DNA from: Kalmusia sp. IMI 367209
Taxonomy: Eukaryota > Ascomycota > Dothideomycetes > Pleosporales > Didymosphaeriaceae
Reading direction: 5' to 3'
DNA length: 64,000 nucleotides
Assembly (NCBI GenBank): GCA_027946365.1
Contig: JAPEUQ010000002.1
Coordinates: forward strand, 1,178,001 to 1,242,000
The notes under the pieces are model-generated. The model was not told the DNA's origin. It saw only the letters and a list, made by a program, of their open reading frames with translations, and did not search any database. The position numbers were made by a program, and so were the translations under genes. Below, one piece after another: positions 34,774-46,452 of the stretch. The first letter of the stretch is position 1, and the number at the start of each line of letters is the position of its first letter.

Positions 34774-35699
34774 GTCGCACAACTTTGATTGCTGTGGGCT
34801 GGCGGGAAAGCTTCGTGCGCGTCTACTTTGGGTGAGTCTTCAGATCTCAAAAGTGCAGCGTTTGGTGTTGTCGCTTGAGTCAGGCACCGCGCATTGCGGG
34901 GCACTCTGTGGCGGACATGTGGCGGTGCACGACGCGTAACTCCATAGCCAATGATTACTTCCCGTTCCCCTTCGATGTGGGCTGGCTTGGCAGCTTTCAC
35001 AATTGAACGTACTTTTCTTCTTTACCTGTCAGAAGCTACTGCTTTCTTATTACATCTACTCAGATGCCATTATCAATGGGTGCAGACTTGAGATGGGTAG
35101 AGCAATCCGCTCTTCGGGCCAACGAAGATCCGCTACTTTCCAAGAGTGGCAATTATAACACGCATCATGTGAAAGTGTGGATTGCAGTAGAGTCATCGTC
35201 ATAGCTTCAGAGCTGCCTAATCGAGCTCCCTGGCAGCACAAGTGGTGTGAGACTCGCGAGCCCAGCAGGGGCCCCACGTGTATTCACTCATTGGAGGCCA
35301 GCAGACTCTGTCAAAAGAAAGACATGTTTTGTTGTGCCCCAAGACGTCTATCCATATCCATGAGAGTGTAGACCAAGAGGCCGTAGAAGAATGCCACTGA
35401 CGAAGCAGCCCTATCCAAACACATTGTCCAAAAACGCCCATTACACGTCCGCTCCGAACACCATTACGCCTCTAGTGAGACAAAGAATGCAGAAAGCCAA
35501 CACACAAGCCAACCCGTCTAACCGTCTAAAGCCACAAAGTATACGATCACACGCAGAAACATGTTGTCCAACGTCGCATGCGTCTCACGAGGGGAGGCAA
35601 GTCGTCTTGATCCTGTTCCACACCTTCTTTCGCGATTGAATGTCCACATCCAGCTGTTTCAGCTGCTGCTCATCTGCAAAAAGTCCGTGTCAGTCACCA
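34774..35699. other. Intergenic region, SerRS promoter side and Rheb 3' flank
   Basis: About 0.9 kb with short unsupported ORFs only. Holds the SerRS promoter and the Rheb 3' UTR. Confidence 0.5.
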
Positions 35700-36535
35700 T
35701 TACATGACGACACACTTGCTTCCCCCAGCGGGTTCACTAGGGTTCTGACTCCTCTCGACCTCTCCAATCATGAGCTCAAAAGCCTTCTGTACATTCTCGT
35801 CGTAGCGGGCGCTGGCCTCAGTCCAGGCACAGTTCAATTCTTCGGACAGGGCCTTGCCTTCGGCGGCAGTGACTTGACGCTGTTCGGGACGCAGGTCCGA
35901 CTTATTGCCGACAATGACGAGCGGGACGTACTCGGTTGCCTGTGGAGTTCCGTGTCAGTTGCCTCACCGCGCCTGGGCGCAAGAAAGGATCAAATACAGA
36001 AACGCTTTCTTCGTCGCGGAAACTGACCAGGTGGTTGAGAATCTTGTCGCGTATTATGCGAGCCATCTCGAAGCTCTGCTTGTTGGCTACCGAGTAGACG
36101 ATCATGTAGCCGTGTATGCCGATAAAGTGCTTAGAATTAAGGATGCTATACTCATCCTGCAGGGGAGCAATGCTGTCAGCGGATCCTTCAAAAAGCGTAT
36201 CCTGCGATTTGGAGGCATAGGGGGCGGCATGGAGCGTTGCGGGGTGCAGAAGGCGGGGAACAGAAAGCGCGAGCTGCGTACCTGGCCGGCGGTATCGATG
36301 ATCTCCGTCGCATATTCCTGGTTCTTATACCGGATTACTTTGCTGAACGTGTTCTCGATGGTTGGATAGTAGCTCTCTACGAAGTGGCCATCGACGAATT
36401 GCACCGTCAAACTCGACTTGCCTGTCCGGCGTCAGCTCGGGGCAGCGGGCGAAGCTGCGCACTTTGTAGCGGGACGTACTCACCGACCGATCTGCTGCCG
36501 ACAATGGCAATCTTGCGCTGTTTGGGGCCGGCCAT
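35700..36535 (-). CDS. RHB1: Rheb-type small GTPase
   Basis: Four exons on the minus strand: 36535-36484, 36421-36282, 36156-36028 and 35939-35700. They give 186 residues. The introns are 62, 125 and 88 nt and GT-AG. All five G boxes are present: GSRSVGKS (P-loop, with the Rheb-type Arg where Ras has Gly), PTIENTF (switch I), DTAGQDEYS (switch II), NKSDLR and TEASA. The C-terminus is a CaaX box, CVVM, for farnesylation. Rheb cycles between GTP and GDP on endomembranes under Tsc2 control. In fission yeast and many fungi it activates TORC1 and affects arginine/lysine uptake. Mutational state cannot be read as odd: every catalytic residue is in place. The assignment is firm. Confidence 0.96.
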
Positions 36536-36599
36536 GGTGAAGCTGGCGCCGTGCGAGTGTCGTGAGGCGGCAGAACGGCTCGCCAGTATGTCGTGGGCG

Positions 36600-36633
36600 T
36601 GTAGGTGTGGGTGTGTGGGTGTGTGGGTGTGGG
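36600..36633. repeat. G/T-rich simple repeat (GTGTGGGT type)
   Basis: Imperfect repeats of GTGTGTGG lie just upstream of the Rheb gene, in its likely leader or promoter. Confidence 0.75.
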
Positions 36634-36877
36634 AGTGGAGGTTTTGGAGTGTTGGCTCTTGGGGTTAGAGGGCGAGCTGCTGATGCCTGAACGGAAACGC
36701 TTGCTCCTGCCGATTCCTGGATCAGCTAGGCTGCCTGCTCGAAGTGCGCCGGCAAGCTGCAGGAGCTATTGAAGACAAAGTGTGAGGAGCGTGAAGGTAA
36801 CCCGATCAAAGGCAGCTAGCAGCGGGAGCCCTAAGATGCACGCTGGATCGAGCGCCGGTGAGGTAGAGCGAAGGAGG

Positions 36878-36904
36878 GGTATCCCAGGTATCCCAGGTAT
36901 CCCA
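36878..36904. repeat. 9-bp tandem repeat, 3 copies
   Basis: GGTATCCCA is repeated three times exactly, upstream of the Rheb gene. Confidence 0.85.
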
Positions 36905-38187
36905 AGAGAGCGCAAGCAGCCGTGACGAAGAGGGACGACACCCACAGCGGGAGCGCGTCGTCCTTATGCCGTCATGCCTAGCGGAACAAGAGACGCGGCC
37001 TCGCACTCTCGTCGGGCTCTGGAAGAATTGCATCACGTAAATCCAAGGCCCGTAATTCGTTGCCCAGCGCTCACAGCGACGCGCGCACCCGCCCTAGCGG
37101 GGCCGCCCATCCTCTGCCCAACGAAACAGACAAAGAGCGCCGTCAAGACTTGGGAAGAGCGTCGAAAAAAGTGCCACGGCTCCCGAGGCCCCGATGCCAC
37201 TTTACCCGATTACAGTGGCTTCACATGCTCGTCGCTCCAAACTGCAGCCCAGCCGAGCCGCCAGCTGCATGGAATCTTGGGGGAAGCACGCCAGAAGCAT
37301 CCCAAGCCTCGTCGCAAATTGCTTCTGCCGGAACAAATCTCGCGAACAACGCTGCCCTCCGAACCCATTCGCGTCATTCGCATCCGAAGTCCTGGGACCT
37401 GCAGATGCACTGGCCACGTTCTACATGTACATAGTACACACTTGGACGGAGTACAGTTCAAATTTAGCCATGGTGGAAAAACGTTTGCGAACATCGGACC
37501 TCCCGATCCCAACCTCCATCCCAGTCGCCGTCACCATCTGCGGCAACCACATTGGAGGGAAGAAAGATTCCTTGGACGACGCGTGATGTGTTGTCTGCCG
37601 TACCTCTAACGCTGGTTGACGTGCCTGATGTCATTCCGTGTCACGAATACGACCCAAGTTCAACAGATGCAAGCACGTTCGAGTCCCTTCGAATTCCATT
37701 GTGCTTTTCTTTTCATCTCTTGCTGTGCACAATCTTAGGCTTAGTTCACCATGCAAACTGGACATGAAAGCTTGAATGCGTTCCCTGCGTATACGCCAGA
37801 CATGGTTGGGGAAAACAGTTTTGTGTGTTTGGAAATTTTTGTTTGACAGGCGTCATGATCATCAGGAACCAACCGTCGAGTTGCCTTTTTGGGTGCCGTA
37901 TGCATGCCGGCTACTACCGCAAAAAGCAATCGAAAAGCCTAAAGTCGGTGCAGATACGAACGCAGGCCAAGGCCCAAATCCGGGGAAATCTATATTGCAT
38001 ACAGTATGCCTGGGGTATCCAACTGTCATTTCTCCCACCGGAGCCCAACCAACGCCTATTTGCATATATGCAAAATCATGCCAAACCAAGATCTAACCTA
38101 ACTTGAAGTCGAGAAGAAACCAATCCGTCATATACCGTTGTCTGCATGCATGACAACAATATCCGTCTCTTGAAGGCCTTGCGTCCG

Positions 38188-41100
38188 CTACGCACCCACC
38201 TTCTCCAACCTGTCCACGACAAGCATGAGCCTCAGCGTGAAATTCTTCAGCGTTTCTTCGCCCTCCGCGCCTTCAAACTCGTTGGTATACTGATCCAGCC
38301 GCTGGTTGTACAGGACGAATTCCTTGACTTTGAGCACAAGCATGCTCATATCTTTTTCTGGAAGCAGGGACGTGACCTTGCAACGCACTCGATCGTTCAG
38401 ACATAGGTTTCCGAGCAGGATAGAGAGATAGCCGATGGTGACACTAGATTGAGATTCTTCCACAGAATTGGCCTGTTACATGTTAGACGATATTCTACTT
38501 GATGCAATCTTGCGAAATAACGTACCTGATCGGCCCGTGCCGATCCGTCAAGGAAGATCTTAACCAGCTCATCAATCAATTCATCCCCTCCCTGAAGCAC
38601 ACCCAGTCTTGCCTGATCACTGAACTCGGCAAGGTTGATCATAGCACCCAGGCCAAGAATAAGATCTTCCCGCACTTCCACGGTTTGCTCCTGTCCCAAG
38701 TCGTCGCCTAACAGCTTGAAGCATTCGAGGACGTGGCGCGTGAGCCGGTTGACAAAGGTCTCGCTTGCAAATATATTGCAAACTCTTGGTCTGCTGTTGG
38801 TCAAATTCATGCATAGCCTGATCGAAAGCCTAAATGACGATGTACGACTTGTCTCAAAGTATGCAGATATCATATCCGCCAACCGTCGTAGTATCTCATT
38901 CGACCACGTAGCTTGGCCCTCTTTGGATATGGACACTGATTCCAGAGCTGAGAATATCGTGTCTAGCATCAATGCATCCTGTGGAGTCGCCCTGGCTGAC
39001 TGCAAGCGTTGTGAGGGAGCAGTCGCCGCATCGAGAACTTTGACAACCATGCTCTCATCCACGATACGTTCTGTATTTCCAGGCGCCCGAAGCCCGATTA
39101 CCAGCTCTTCAAGCACCTTTATAGCTATCAGCTGCGGAGACAGCTTTGTGACAACTTCATTGGGCCAATCACAAGTATTCAGGACCAGCGTCCGGAACTC
39201 TGCCACAGTCTCTCGAGCGCTCGTAGCCATGTTCGTCTTCCTATCTTTGGAGATGCGGTGGATGTCAAAGCTCGCTAAGTTCGATGACAGAAGGTTGCAC
39301 AAGGTTGACATGATACTGGACCGGTAAATCTGATCAATAACGGCGTAGCTAGGTTTTGTTCTTAGCATGAACAGGACAGTGACGGCGGCGGCAAAGTTAA
39401 AGATCGTGTCCCCTGTAGCAGAAATGGCCCGGAGCAAGGAAGACGTCATTGCTGATTCGAGTAGTTGTTCAACATAGTTTTTGTCCGCCATTTGTGAAGC
39501 GAGCTCCATGATTGAAATGCGGCGCCCCGAAATATTGAGGTGGCTTTTCCCTGATATGTCTTCGATCATAGCTTGAGTTTCCGCTTCGAACTTGTATAGT
39601 TGGCCCTTGCGGCGAAGTTCGGGCAGGCCTGTTACTTGCTGCGACTCATCTTCGCTCCCGGTGACTGAACCCTGCGTATCGGCAATGCCAACTTCCAAGT
39701 CGTCATCCCAATTCAATAGGCCGTCCTCTATATTGGACTCTTCCAAATAGGACCTTTGTTTGGCATATGTATGTCGAGGGCCATCGGCTATGGGGATTGC
39801 AGCTCGGGAGCTCTGGGAATTTATTTGAGTTTCTTGATCAAGATTCATATCATCTAATTCGTCCAGAGTGGCTACTTTGGCTGCCGAACTGGGCATTACT
39901 GATGCGACTGGAACACTAGTAACATCTTCTTCTGAATCTTCGTTGCTTTCGCTATCTTCATTGGAGCTAGACGCAGCCTTTTTGAGCATATCGATTAGCC
40001 TTCCCTTTCGAGTATGTGAAGACTGAGGAACATCAGAAGAAGATCTTGCCAGCGCAGGATTGCCGGAGCCTAGCCTTCGATCGGTGAGCTGTAGTCTTGA
40101 GATGCTGGGCATTGGGGTAGCTAACTCCGAGGAATCATCCAAAAGATTACTGAAAAGATCCCGTTGCCGCGGTGTTATGGATCCTGATATAACAGACTTC
40201 GTGGCCCGGGCAAATGGAGTAGCTACCTCTTGAATGTCATACATAGTTTCGTCATCATCGACCGGGGGGTTGGGAATTTCTTGCATGGTGGACGGCTTCG
40301 CCACCGAACGCATGGCGAGCATGTCGTGCAGTTTAACTGGAGATGATTGTGCTTTTGCAATTGGAGCTCTTGACATGACGGGAACTGTACGAGTTCTTGT
40401 GCGCTTTGGCTTGTTGATTGGAGGGTCGTGCGCTACTTCTTTATTGGTAGGGTGTGGATGATCGTTCGCAAGATGGCCTGGCGAAACACTATCTTCCGTC
40501 CGCTGGTATTTTCTGCTCCGCTGAGGTACCGACGCTTCTCTCTTTCTCTGTACAGCATCCGCTCTCTTCGTTGTCGCAGGCGACGACGTAGAGGCGCGCC
40601 GTTTGCGATTGTGGGAAACATCAGACGCATCAGATTCCGCCGAAGGTTCGGGTGATAGCGGGGCTCGTGATGCCGATGATTTGTGAGATGCCTTTGCACG
40701 CCAAGATGGTGCCTGGTTCGGTCTTACAAATGTCTGCTTCGGGGCGTTCTCGTCGGAAGAAGGAACATCGAATACAGCGATCTCCGAGGCTGTTTTAGAC
40801 GGTGTGGGTATTGTTTTGTTGGCCAAAGCCGTCGAACTAGTTTTTGCCTTTTTCTGTTGGGTGGCCGTTTGCGAGGAATGTGTCGTTGTTCTCGAGACCA
40901 CTTTAGAGGTCGGACCACTCTGCTTTGTAGCTTTTGCTTGTACGGTAGGTAAAGGTGTTGGCTCCGCATGTGGAGTCTTCGCTCGCTTTCGCGTCGCAAG
41001 AGGACCATCCAATACAGGCGCTGGGGCATGCTTGGTGTCTAGTACTTTTGCGTGTTGCAAAGGTATCTTTGTACGTGTCCCAGTCACTTTGCGCGATGGC

Positions 41101-41531
41101 TGTGCTACCTTTGCTTTCACATGCTTTGCTGTTTGTCGTTCGTCGCCGGAGGAAGGTACGTCAAAGATGTCAGGATCATCAGGCTTCGATAAAGGCTTCG
41201 GCAGCGGCTTCTGGAGAGGCTTCGGTAAAGGCTTCTTGACTGGGACGGCGCGCGGGGTGGGCTCATTGTCGGACGATATATCGAACTCATCGTGGGGTGC
41301 ATGCGGCTTCTGTTGCATGCGCGAAGTGTGTGTTGCGTCCCCAGTCGCAGAAATCGCAGCCAGCTTCTGTGAGGCGCCGGGAGGTCTCGCTGGTTGCTTG
41401 CGCGCACGTTCAGGCGAAGGCGCGTCTTCTGTGAACATTTGCGCAGTGCTGAGGCGTGCCGCTCGGCCGTAAGTCACAAGCTTCTTCCTGCGCTCAGCGC
41501 CAGTAAACACTGAAGACATCGGCATGGCCAT
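38188..41531 (-). CDS. WAPL-domain cohesin-release factor
   Basis: Two exons on the minus strand, 41531-38526 and 38472-38188, give 1096 residues. The intron (38473-38525) has GTACGT, CTAAC and CAG. The first ATG gives MAMPMSSVFTGAERRKK; the ATG four codons on also fits. Residues about 1-560 are low-complexity and basic/Ser-rich, with a KPLPKPLQKPLPKPL repeat near residue 105. The C-terminal half is the WAPL domain: AMIEDISGKSHLNISGRRIS, SIMELASQMADKNYVEQ, TSSLLRAISATGDTIFN and then helical repeats to the end (VTIGYLSILLGNLCLNDRVR). Wapl opens the cohesin ring with Pds5 and so controls sister-chromatid cohesion and loop size in the nucleus. The family is clear from the domain; details of Pds5 binding motifs were not resolved. 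Confidence 0.9.
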
Positions 41532-42093
41532 CGCGTTCGGAGCTTCGGCGGGGAACTGGCGCTTTAGGTGTGCATGTTGAGGAGGCGTTTGTTTGTGAGC
41601 GAATGGCGCGTCTGAAAGAACCTCGTGCCACGGGCAGGTGCAGGAAACTTAGGCGCAAGAGGCGGTCGTGTCGGGTCGCGTGCAATGTTTTCGTTTGATC
41701 GTGTCCGTGTTGTTATGTGGAACCGGTTCCGGCAGTTTGCGTGATGGGGTCTCGAAAACGCAAGCATCCGTGACTCGGCAGAATGCCGCCACCCGTTGTG
41801 GCTGGTGGCGTGAAAGAGGCGCACCACCTGCAGGGACCGCCGATGCAACTAGACTCGAAACTGCGGGCGGTGAACAGTGACAGACGGTGGACTCCGCCGA
41901 GGTCACGAGCCTGGACCCTCGAGGCTCTCGTACCTCGTGTCTACTTTCTTTCTAATTCCACCTGTTCATCCGCGTGAATTCTATATCCAGCTCTAGGTGA
42001 CTTTTCGTGGCCATTCGAGCATTTGATTCTCCCACTTCTGTGGCCTCTCCACTTTCGCTTGCTGAACCATTAACCTTATCGATAATCTACACA
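41532..42093. promoter_or_regulatory. Divergent promoter region between WAPL-like gene and FUR1
   Basis: 562 bp between two divergent start codons. An in-frame ATG at 42007 could extend FUR1 by 29 residues. I did not identify specific regulatory motifs. Confidence 0.55.
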
Positions 42094-42976
<883 letters not shown>

Positions 42977-43350
42977 GAACCTTCTATGATGATATGATGG
43001 ATGGGGCAATGTGCGAGATATATTGGTAACGAACAATAACATGTATGGGATGCATAAAACAAGTCATACAACAAAGGAGGCCTTGGCCAAATATTGTTTC
43101 CAGCATATAGGCACCAGAGCTCATACCGATTGCGCCATGTCCTATGGTCGAGACAAATACGATAAAGTCAAATCACGCCCTTGGAGTCGGAGCAACAACG
43201 CTCTATCATTGGGACTTAAAACGCCAACCCTGAGAATGCCTGGTATACCTCGAACGCCGTGCATGTCGCTAGCCATTTTTCTCGACAGTATACAACTAGA
43301 CCCATAGTATGTTGTACAGATGCCGTACGCACGCTTAGTCGTTTATGCGA
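42977..43350. other. Short convergent intergenic region
   Basis: 3' flanks of FUR1 and ELF1. Nothing else seen. Confidence 0.5.
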
Positions 43351-43885
43351 TCACTCGTCGTAATCGCCCTCGGCGTCAACTTCATCTTGAACAATGAAGT
43401 CGTCTTCGTTGTCCGCGGCGCGAGGCATGCCGCCGGTGCGGTTTGTCGACCTCTGTAAAGCTGGATTAGATGCAGCCGCGTCTTTCGCTACCGCATCGCA
43501 GGCGTCAACCCAGTCGGCGTAGACATCAACGGGCGCAGAAAGGTCTATCACACGTCAGCCACTGATTCTACGTCACCTTGAGGCATCGTCGCCACGTACA
43601 ATTGGTGTTGGTCTGGAAAGTCTGGCCGCAAACCTTGCATTGCAGGTTGCCGACACCAGACTTCTTCTCGATGGAAACGGAGACGGAGTTCTCGTGGTTG
43701 CAGAAGAGACACTGGAAGGTCGTGGGGAGCTTCTCCTTCTATAGAACTTATTAGCATCTCTTGTATAGTTTGCGCGACCATGGCTACATGCCTTCTTGGG
43801 ACCTTGAGGCTTCTTCGCTGATTTGCGTTTGCCCTGCGCACAGTTAGTATCAACGCGCGTTCAGCTTGTCGCGTCAACTTGCCAT
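43351..43885 (-). CDS. ELF1: Transcription elongation factor Elf1, with two GC-AG introns
   Basis: Four exons on the minus strand: 43885-43883 (only the ATG), 43833-43792, 43738-43600 and 43544-43351. They give 125 residues. The protein starts [20 protein letters not shown], the conserved Elf1 N-terminus. It has the zinc-binding pairs FQCLFCNHE and [11 protein letters not shown], then [20 protein letters not shown] and an acidic tail. Elf1 binds RNA polymerase II with Spt4/5 and helps it through nucleosomes. Introns 1 (43834-43882, GCAAGT...TACTAAC...CAG) and 2 (43739-43791, GCATGT...TAATAAG...TAG) both have GC at the 5' end. GT alternatives break the conserved frame. Intron 3 (43545-43599) is GT-AG. 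It is divergent from URC1. Confidence 0.94.
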
Positions 43886-44460
43886 TGTGATACGGTTGAA
43901 GGAAGTGTTTGTGGTCTACTGAATGAATGTGGTGCGGGAAGCGAGCAAATGAGGCCTGGTTTGACAGTTGAGTGTTGTGCGCGGCGGTTGTGTGTCGCGC
44001 GCTGGGCTTTCACGGCCAAGACTTCGTCAACGGCGACGTGAATGGTGGTGGGGAGCTCCGACGCCAAGATAACATTAGGAAGTCACCGCCCTAATCAATG
44101 CCCAAAGCGTCGATAAGCTCTACCAATCAGACCTCGGCACGCGCCAGGTCATCCACCACTCCAACTTCCCCGCCACTTTCTCTTCTCCCTCTTTCTCTCT
44201 TTCTCTCTCTCTTCTGCTTCTGCTTCTCGTTATTCGGGAATAGAAGTCAAAGTTCGAGGGCTTTGATTGACTTTGCATCCTTCGTCGACATCACTCTCCA
44301 ATTCCACCACATCGCCTGCCCCTCGGCAATCGGCGGTCAATCAGCGGTTCATTATCTTAGGTCGGCCGAGTCAAACGAAGAGAACACGTTTGTCTCAAGC
44401 TACTTTCTTATTTGTACAGAGGATTTCTTTGTCCTTGCATGAAAGCTATACAAAGTCATC
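43886..44460. promoter_or_regulatory. Divergent promoter region between ELF1 and URC1
   Basis: 575 bp. It contains a long pyrimidine tract (about 44176-44229, CTTTCTCTCT type) on the plus strand ahead of URC1, a feature common in fungal promoters and leaders. Confidence 0.6.
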
Positions 44461-46452
44461 ATGTCTGTCAACAGTTCAAGTGATGCTCTCCTCAAGGAGA
44501 TCCTGGAGGGGATGAACTCGTTGCGCAAGGAGAATTCCCAACTTGCCTCAGCCATAGATGCTATCAATGGCCGTGTAAATATGTTGGCAGAGATCAAGCA
44601 AATCAAAGACGAGGCAAAAGACCAGCCTTCGAATGGTGTGCTTGAGAAGGCGAAAGATGCTATTGCGTCTTTATCGGAGAAGACCGTAGAGGCTGTTAGC
44701 AAACAGTATGAGGATGCTCCCCCTATTGTTGATGCCTCGCCTCGCCGAACGAGCGTCTCAAAGACTTCCAAAATTATCTTGACTTCGTATCCCGGTCAAG
44801 CTGGTGTCGATCCTCTTCCCATGGACTGGGGACAGAAGGACCCGGCTGTCCGGGGTCCCGTTGTCGTGTCTCGGCATGCGAACACCATTCGTAGGCGTAA
44901 CGGTACGACATCGTCTACCCGTCTGACTTTATTTCTTGCTAATACTTTTCAGCTATCGGTGCTCACGGTGGCTCGTATTCCATTTACCACGCTCTCGCCG
45001 TAGCAAGCAAGAATCTCGATATCGACCATAAACCCGACTTCACCAACACTGAGCCTGCTGCAACGATTGGACCATTCCCACAATGGAGTGACAAGAAGAA
45101 GATTGTAGCTATGGATCCATTGGGTCATCTCGCTCCGTGGCTGTACAAGGAGACTATGGATAAGGAGGGTGTTGAGATTAGACCTTCCATTGCCATCACC
45201 AAAGCTCACATGAAGCTTCCCGAATTGGAGAATAGCGTTAAGGAAGGGCGACTTGTGCCTGATGGCAAGATTTGTATCAATGAAAGTGGTGAATTGGCAG
45301 TCACCAAGGTCGCCGTTGAGCCTGTGTGGTATCTACCAGGAGTTGCGGAACGATTCGGCATTGGTCAGTTGATGCTATCTTGTATTGATCGTCAGTACTG
45401 ATATTCTAAACAGACGAGGGTACTCTTCGCCGAACCTTGTTCGAAGAGACTGGCGGCTCCTACCCTGAGCTTATCACCCGTCATGACATCAAGCTTTTCT
45501 TACCACCCATTGGTGGTCTGACTGTGTACATCTTCGGCGATCCTGCCAAGATGTCTGATCCTAATGTTCGTCTCGCCCTCCGTGTCCACGACGAATGCAA
45601 CGGTAGCGATGTTTTTGGCTCGGACATCTGCACATGCCGCCCGTACCTTATCTTTGGTGTCGAGGAAGCTGTCAAGGAAGCCCAGAAAGGCGGTAGTGGT
45701 GTGGTGATCTATTTCCGCAAGGAAGGACGAGCTCTAGGTGAGGTAACCAAGTACCTCGTGTACAACGCACGAAAGCGAGGAGAAGACCGAGCGAGCGAGT
45801 ACTTCAAGCGAACCGAGAACATTGCTGGCGTCAAAGATATGCGATTTCAAGCGCTGATGCCTGATGTGAGTCATCTCAAGTCATGTCGAAGTTTTACAGC
45901 ATCTGCGGTACGCTACGCCTGTGAATTTGATAACTGACCGATGTGCCACCGTAGATTCTACACTGGCTCGGCATCACCAAGATCGATAGGATGCTCAGCA
46001 TGTCTAAGTAAGCCTCTACCCTCCAAATATTCCCATTACGAGGGTTAGCGCGCCTAATCTAACAGTGTTGTAGTATGAAGCATGACGCGATTGTCGAGCA
46101 GGGTATTCCGATTCATGAACGCGTACCGATCCCCGAGGAGATGATCCCGGCGGACAGCCGCGTGGAAATCGATGCCAAAATCCAAGCTGGTTACTGTAAG
46201 TCATAAACTCAAACTTTCTCAATCTGTATCCCCGTTGCATCGTGAACTTCCATATCAAAATTGAGTACAAGGCTACTGTCTGTAACCCGAATCAAAGCTA
46301 ATACACTAACTATAGTTACTACCGGTCATGTCATGTCGATGGACGAGCTTGCAAACGTAAAGGGTCGTGGCTGGGAGGACATCGATGTAAGCATAGCCCC
46401 ATCGCTCCAAGCGCTTTGGTGAATGTGAAGCTAACGATAGCAATAGCACTGA
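44461..46452 (+). CDS. URC1: URC1: GTP-cyclohydrolase-II-like protein of uracil catabolism
   Basis: Seven exons: 44461-44902, 44953-45363, 45414-45865, 45955-46007, 46074-46195, 46316-46386 and 46447-46452. They join in phase into 518 residues. The N-terminal 85 residues include a coiled coil (ILEGMNSLRKENSQLASAID). The rest matches the Urc1 family: DPAVRGPVVVSRHAN, GAHGGSYSIYHALAVASKNL and MDPLGHLAPWLYKE. A GTP-cyclohydrolase-II core follows, with the zinc site HDECNGSDVFGSDICTC and the YFRKEGRALGE strand, where true GCH II has EGRGIGL. Urc1 is required for URC uracil breakdown in Lachancea kluyveri; its exact reaction is not settled. FUR1, which acts in the same pathway, is close by. The last exon codes only His and the stop; an alternative acceptor six bases upstream would end in Gln instead. 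Confidence 0.93.

Larger units (their letters stand above)
36536..38187. other. Intergenic region with two simple repeats
   Basis: About 1.65 kb between the divergent Rheb leader and the 3' end of the WAPL-like gene. It contains the G/T-rich and GGTATCCCA repeats listed separately. The ORF at 36974-37609 has Arg/Pro/His-rich noise composition and is not supported. Confidence 0.5.

Noticed and set aside
36974..37609. 211-codon plus ORF
   Set aside because: Arg/His/Pro-rich noise composition with overlapping ORFs in two other frames.
37670..37700. GTTCGAGTCC, a possible tRNA T-loop
   Set aside because: Flanking bases do not form a T stem or acceptor stem, so it is not a tRNA.
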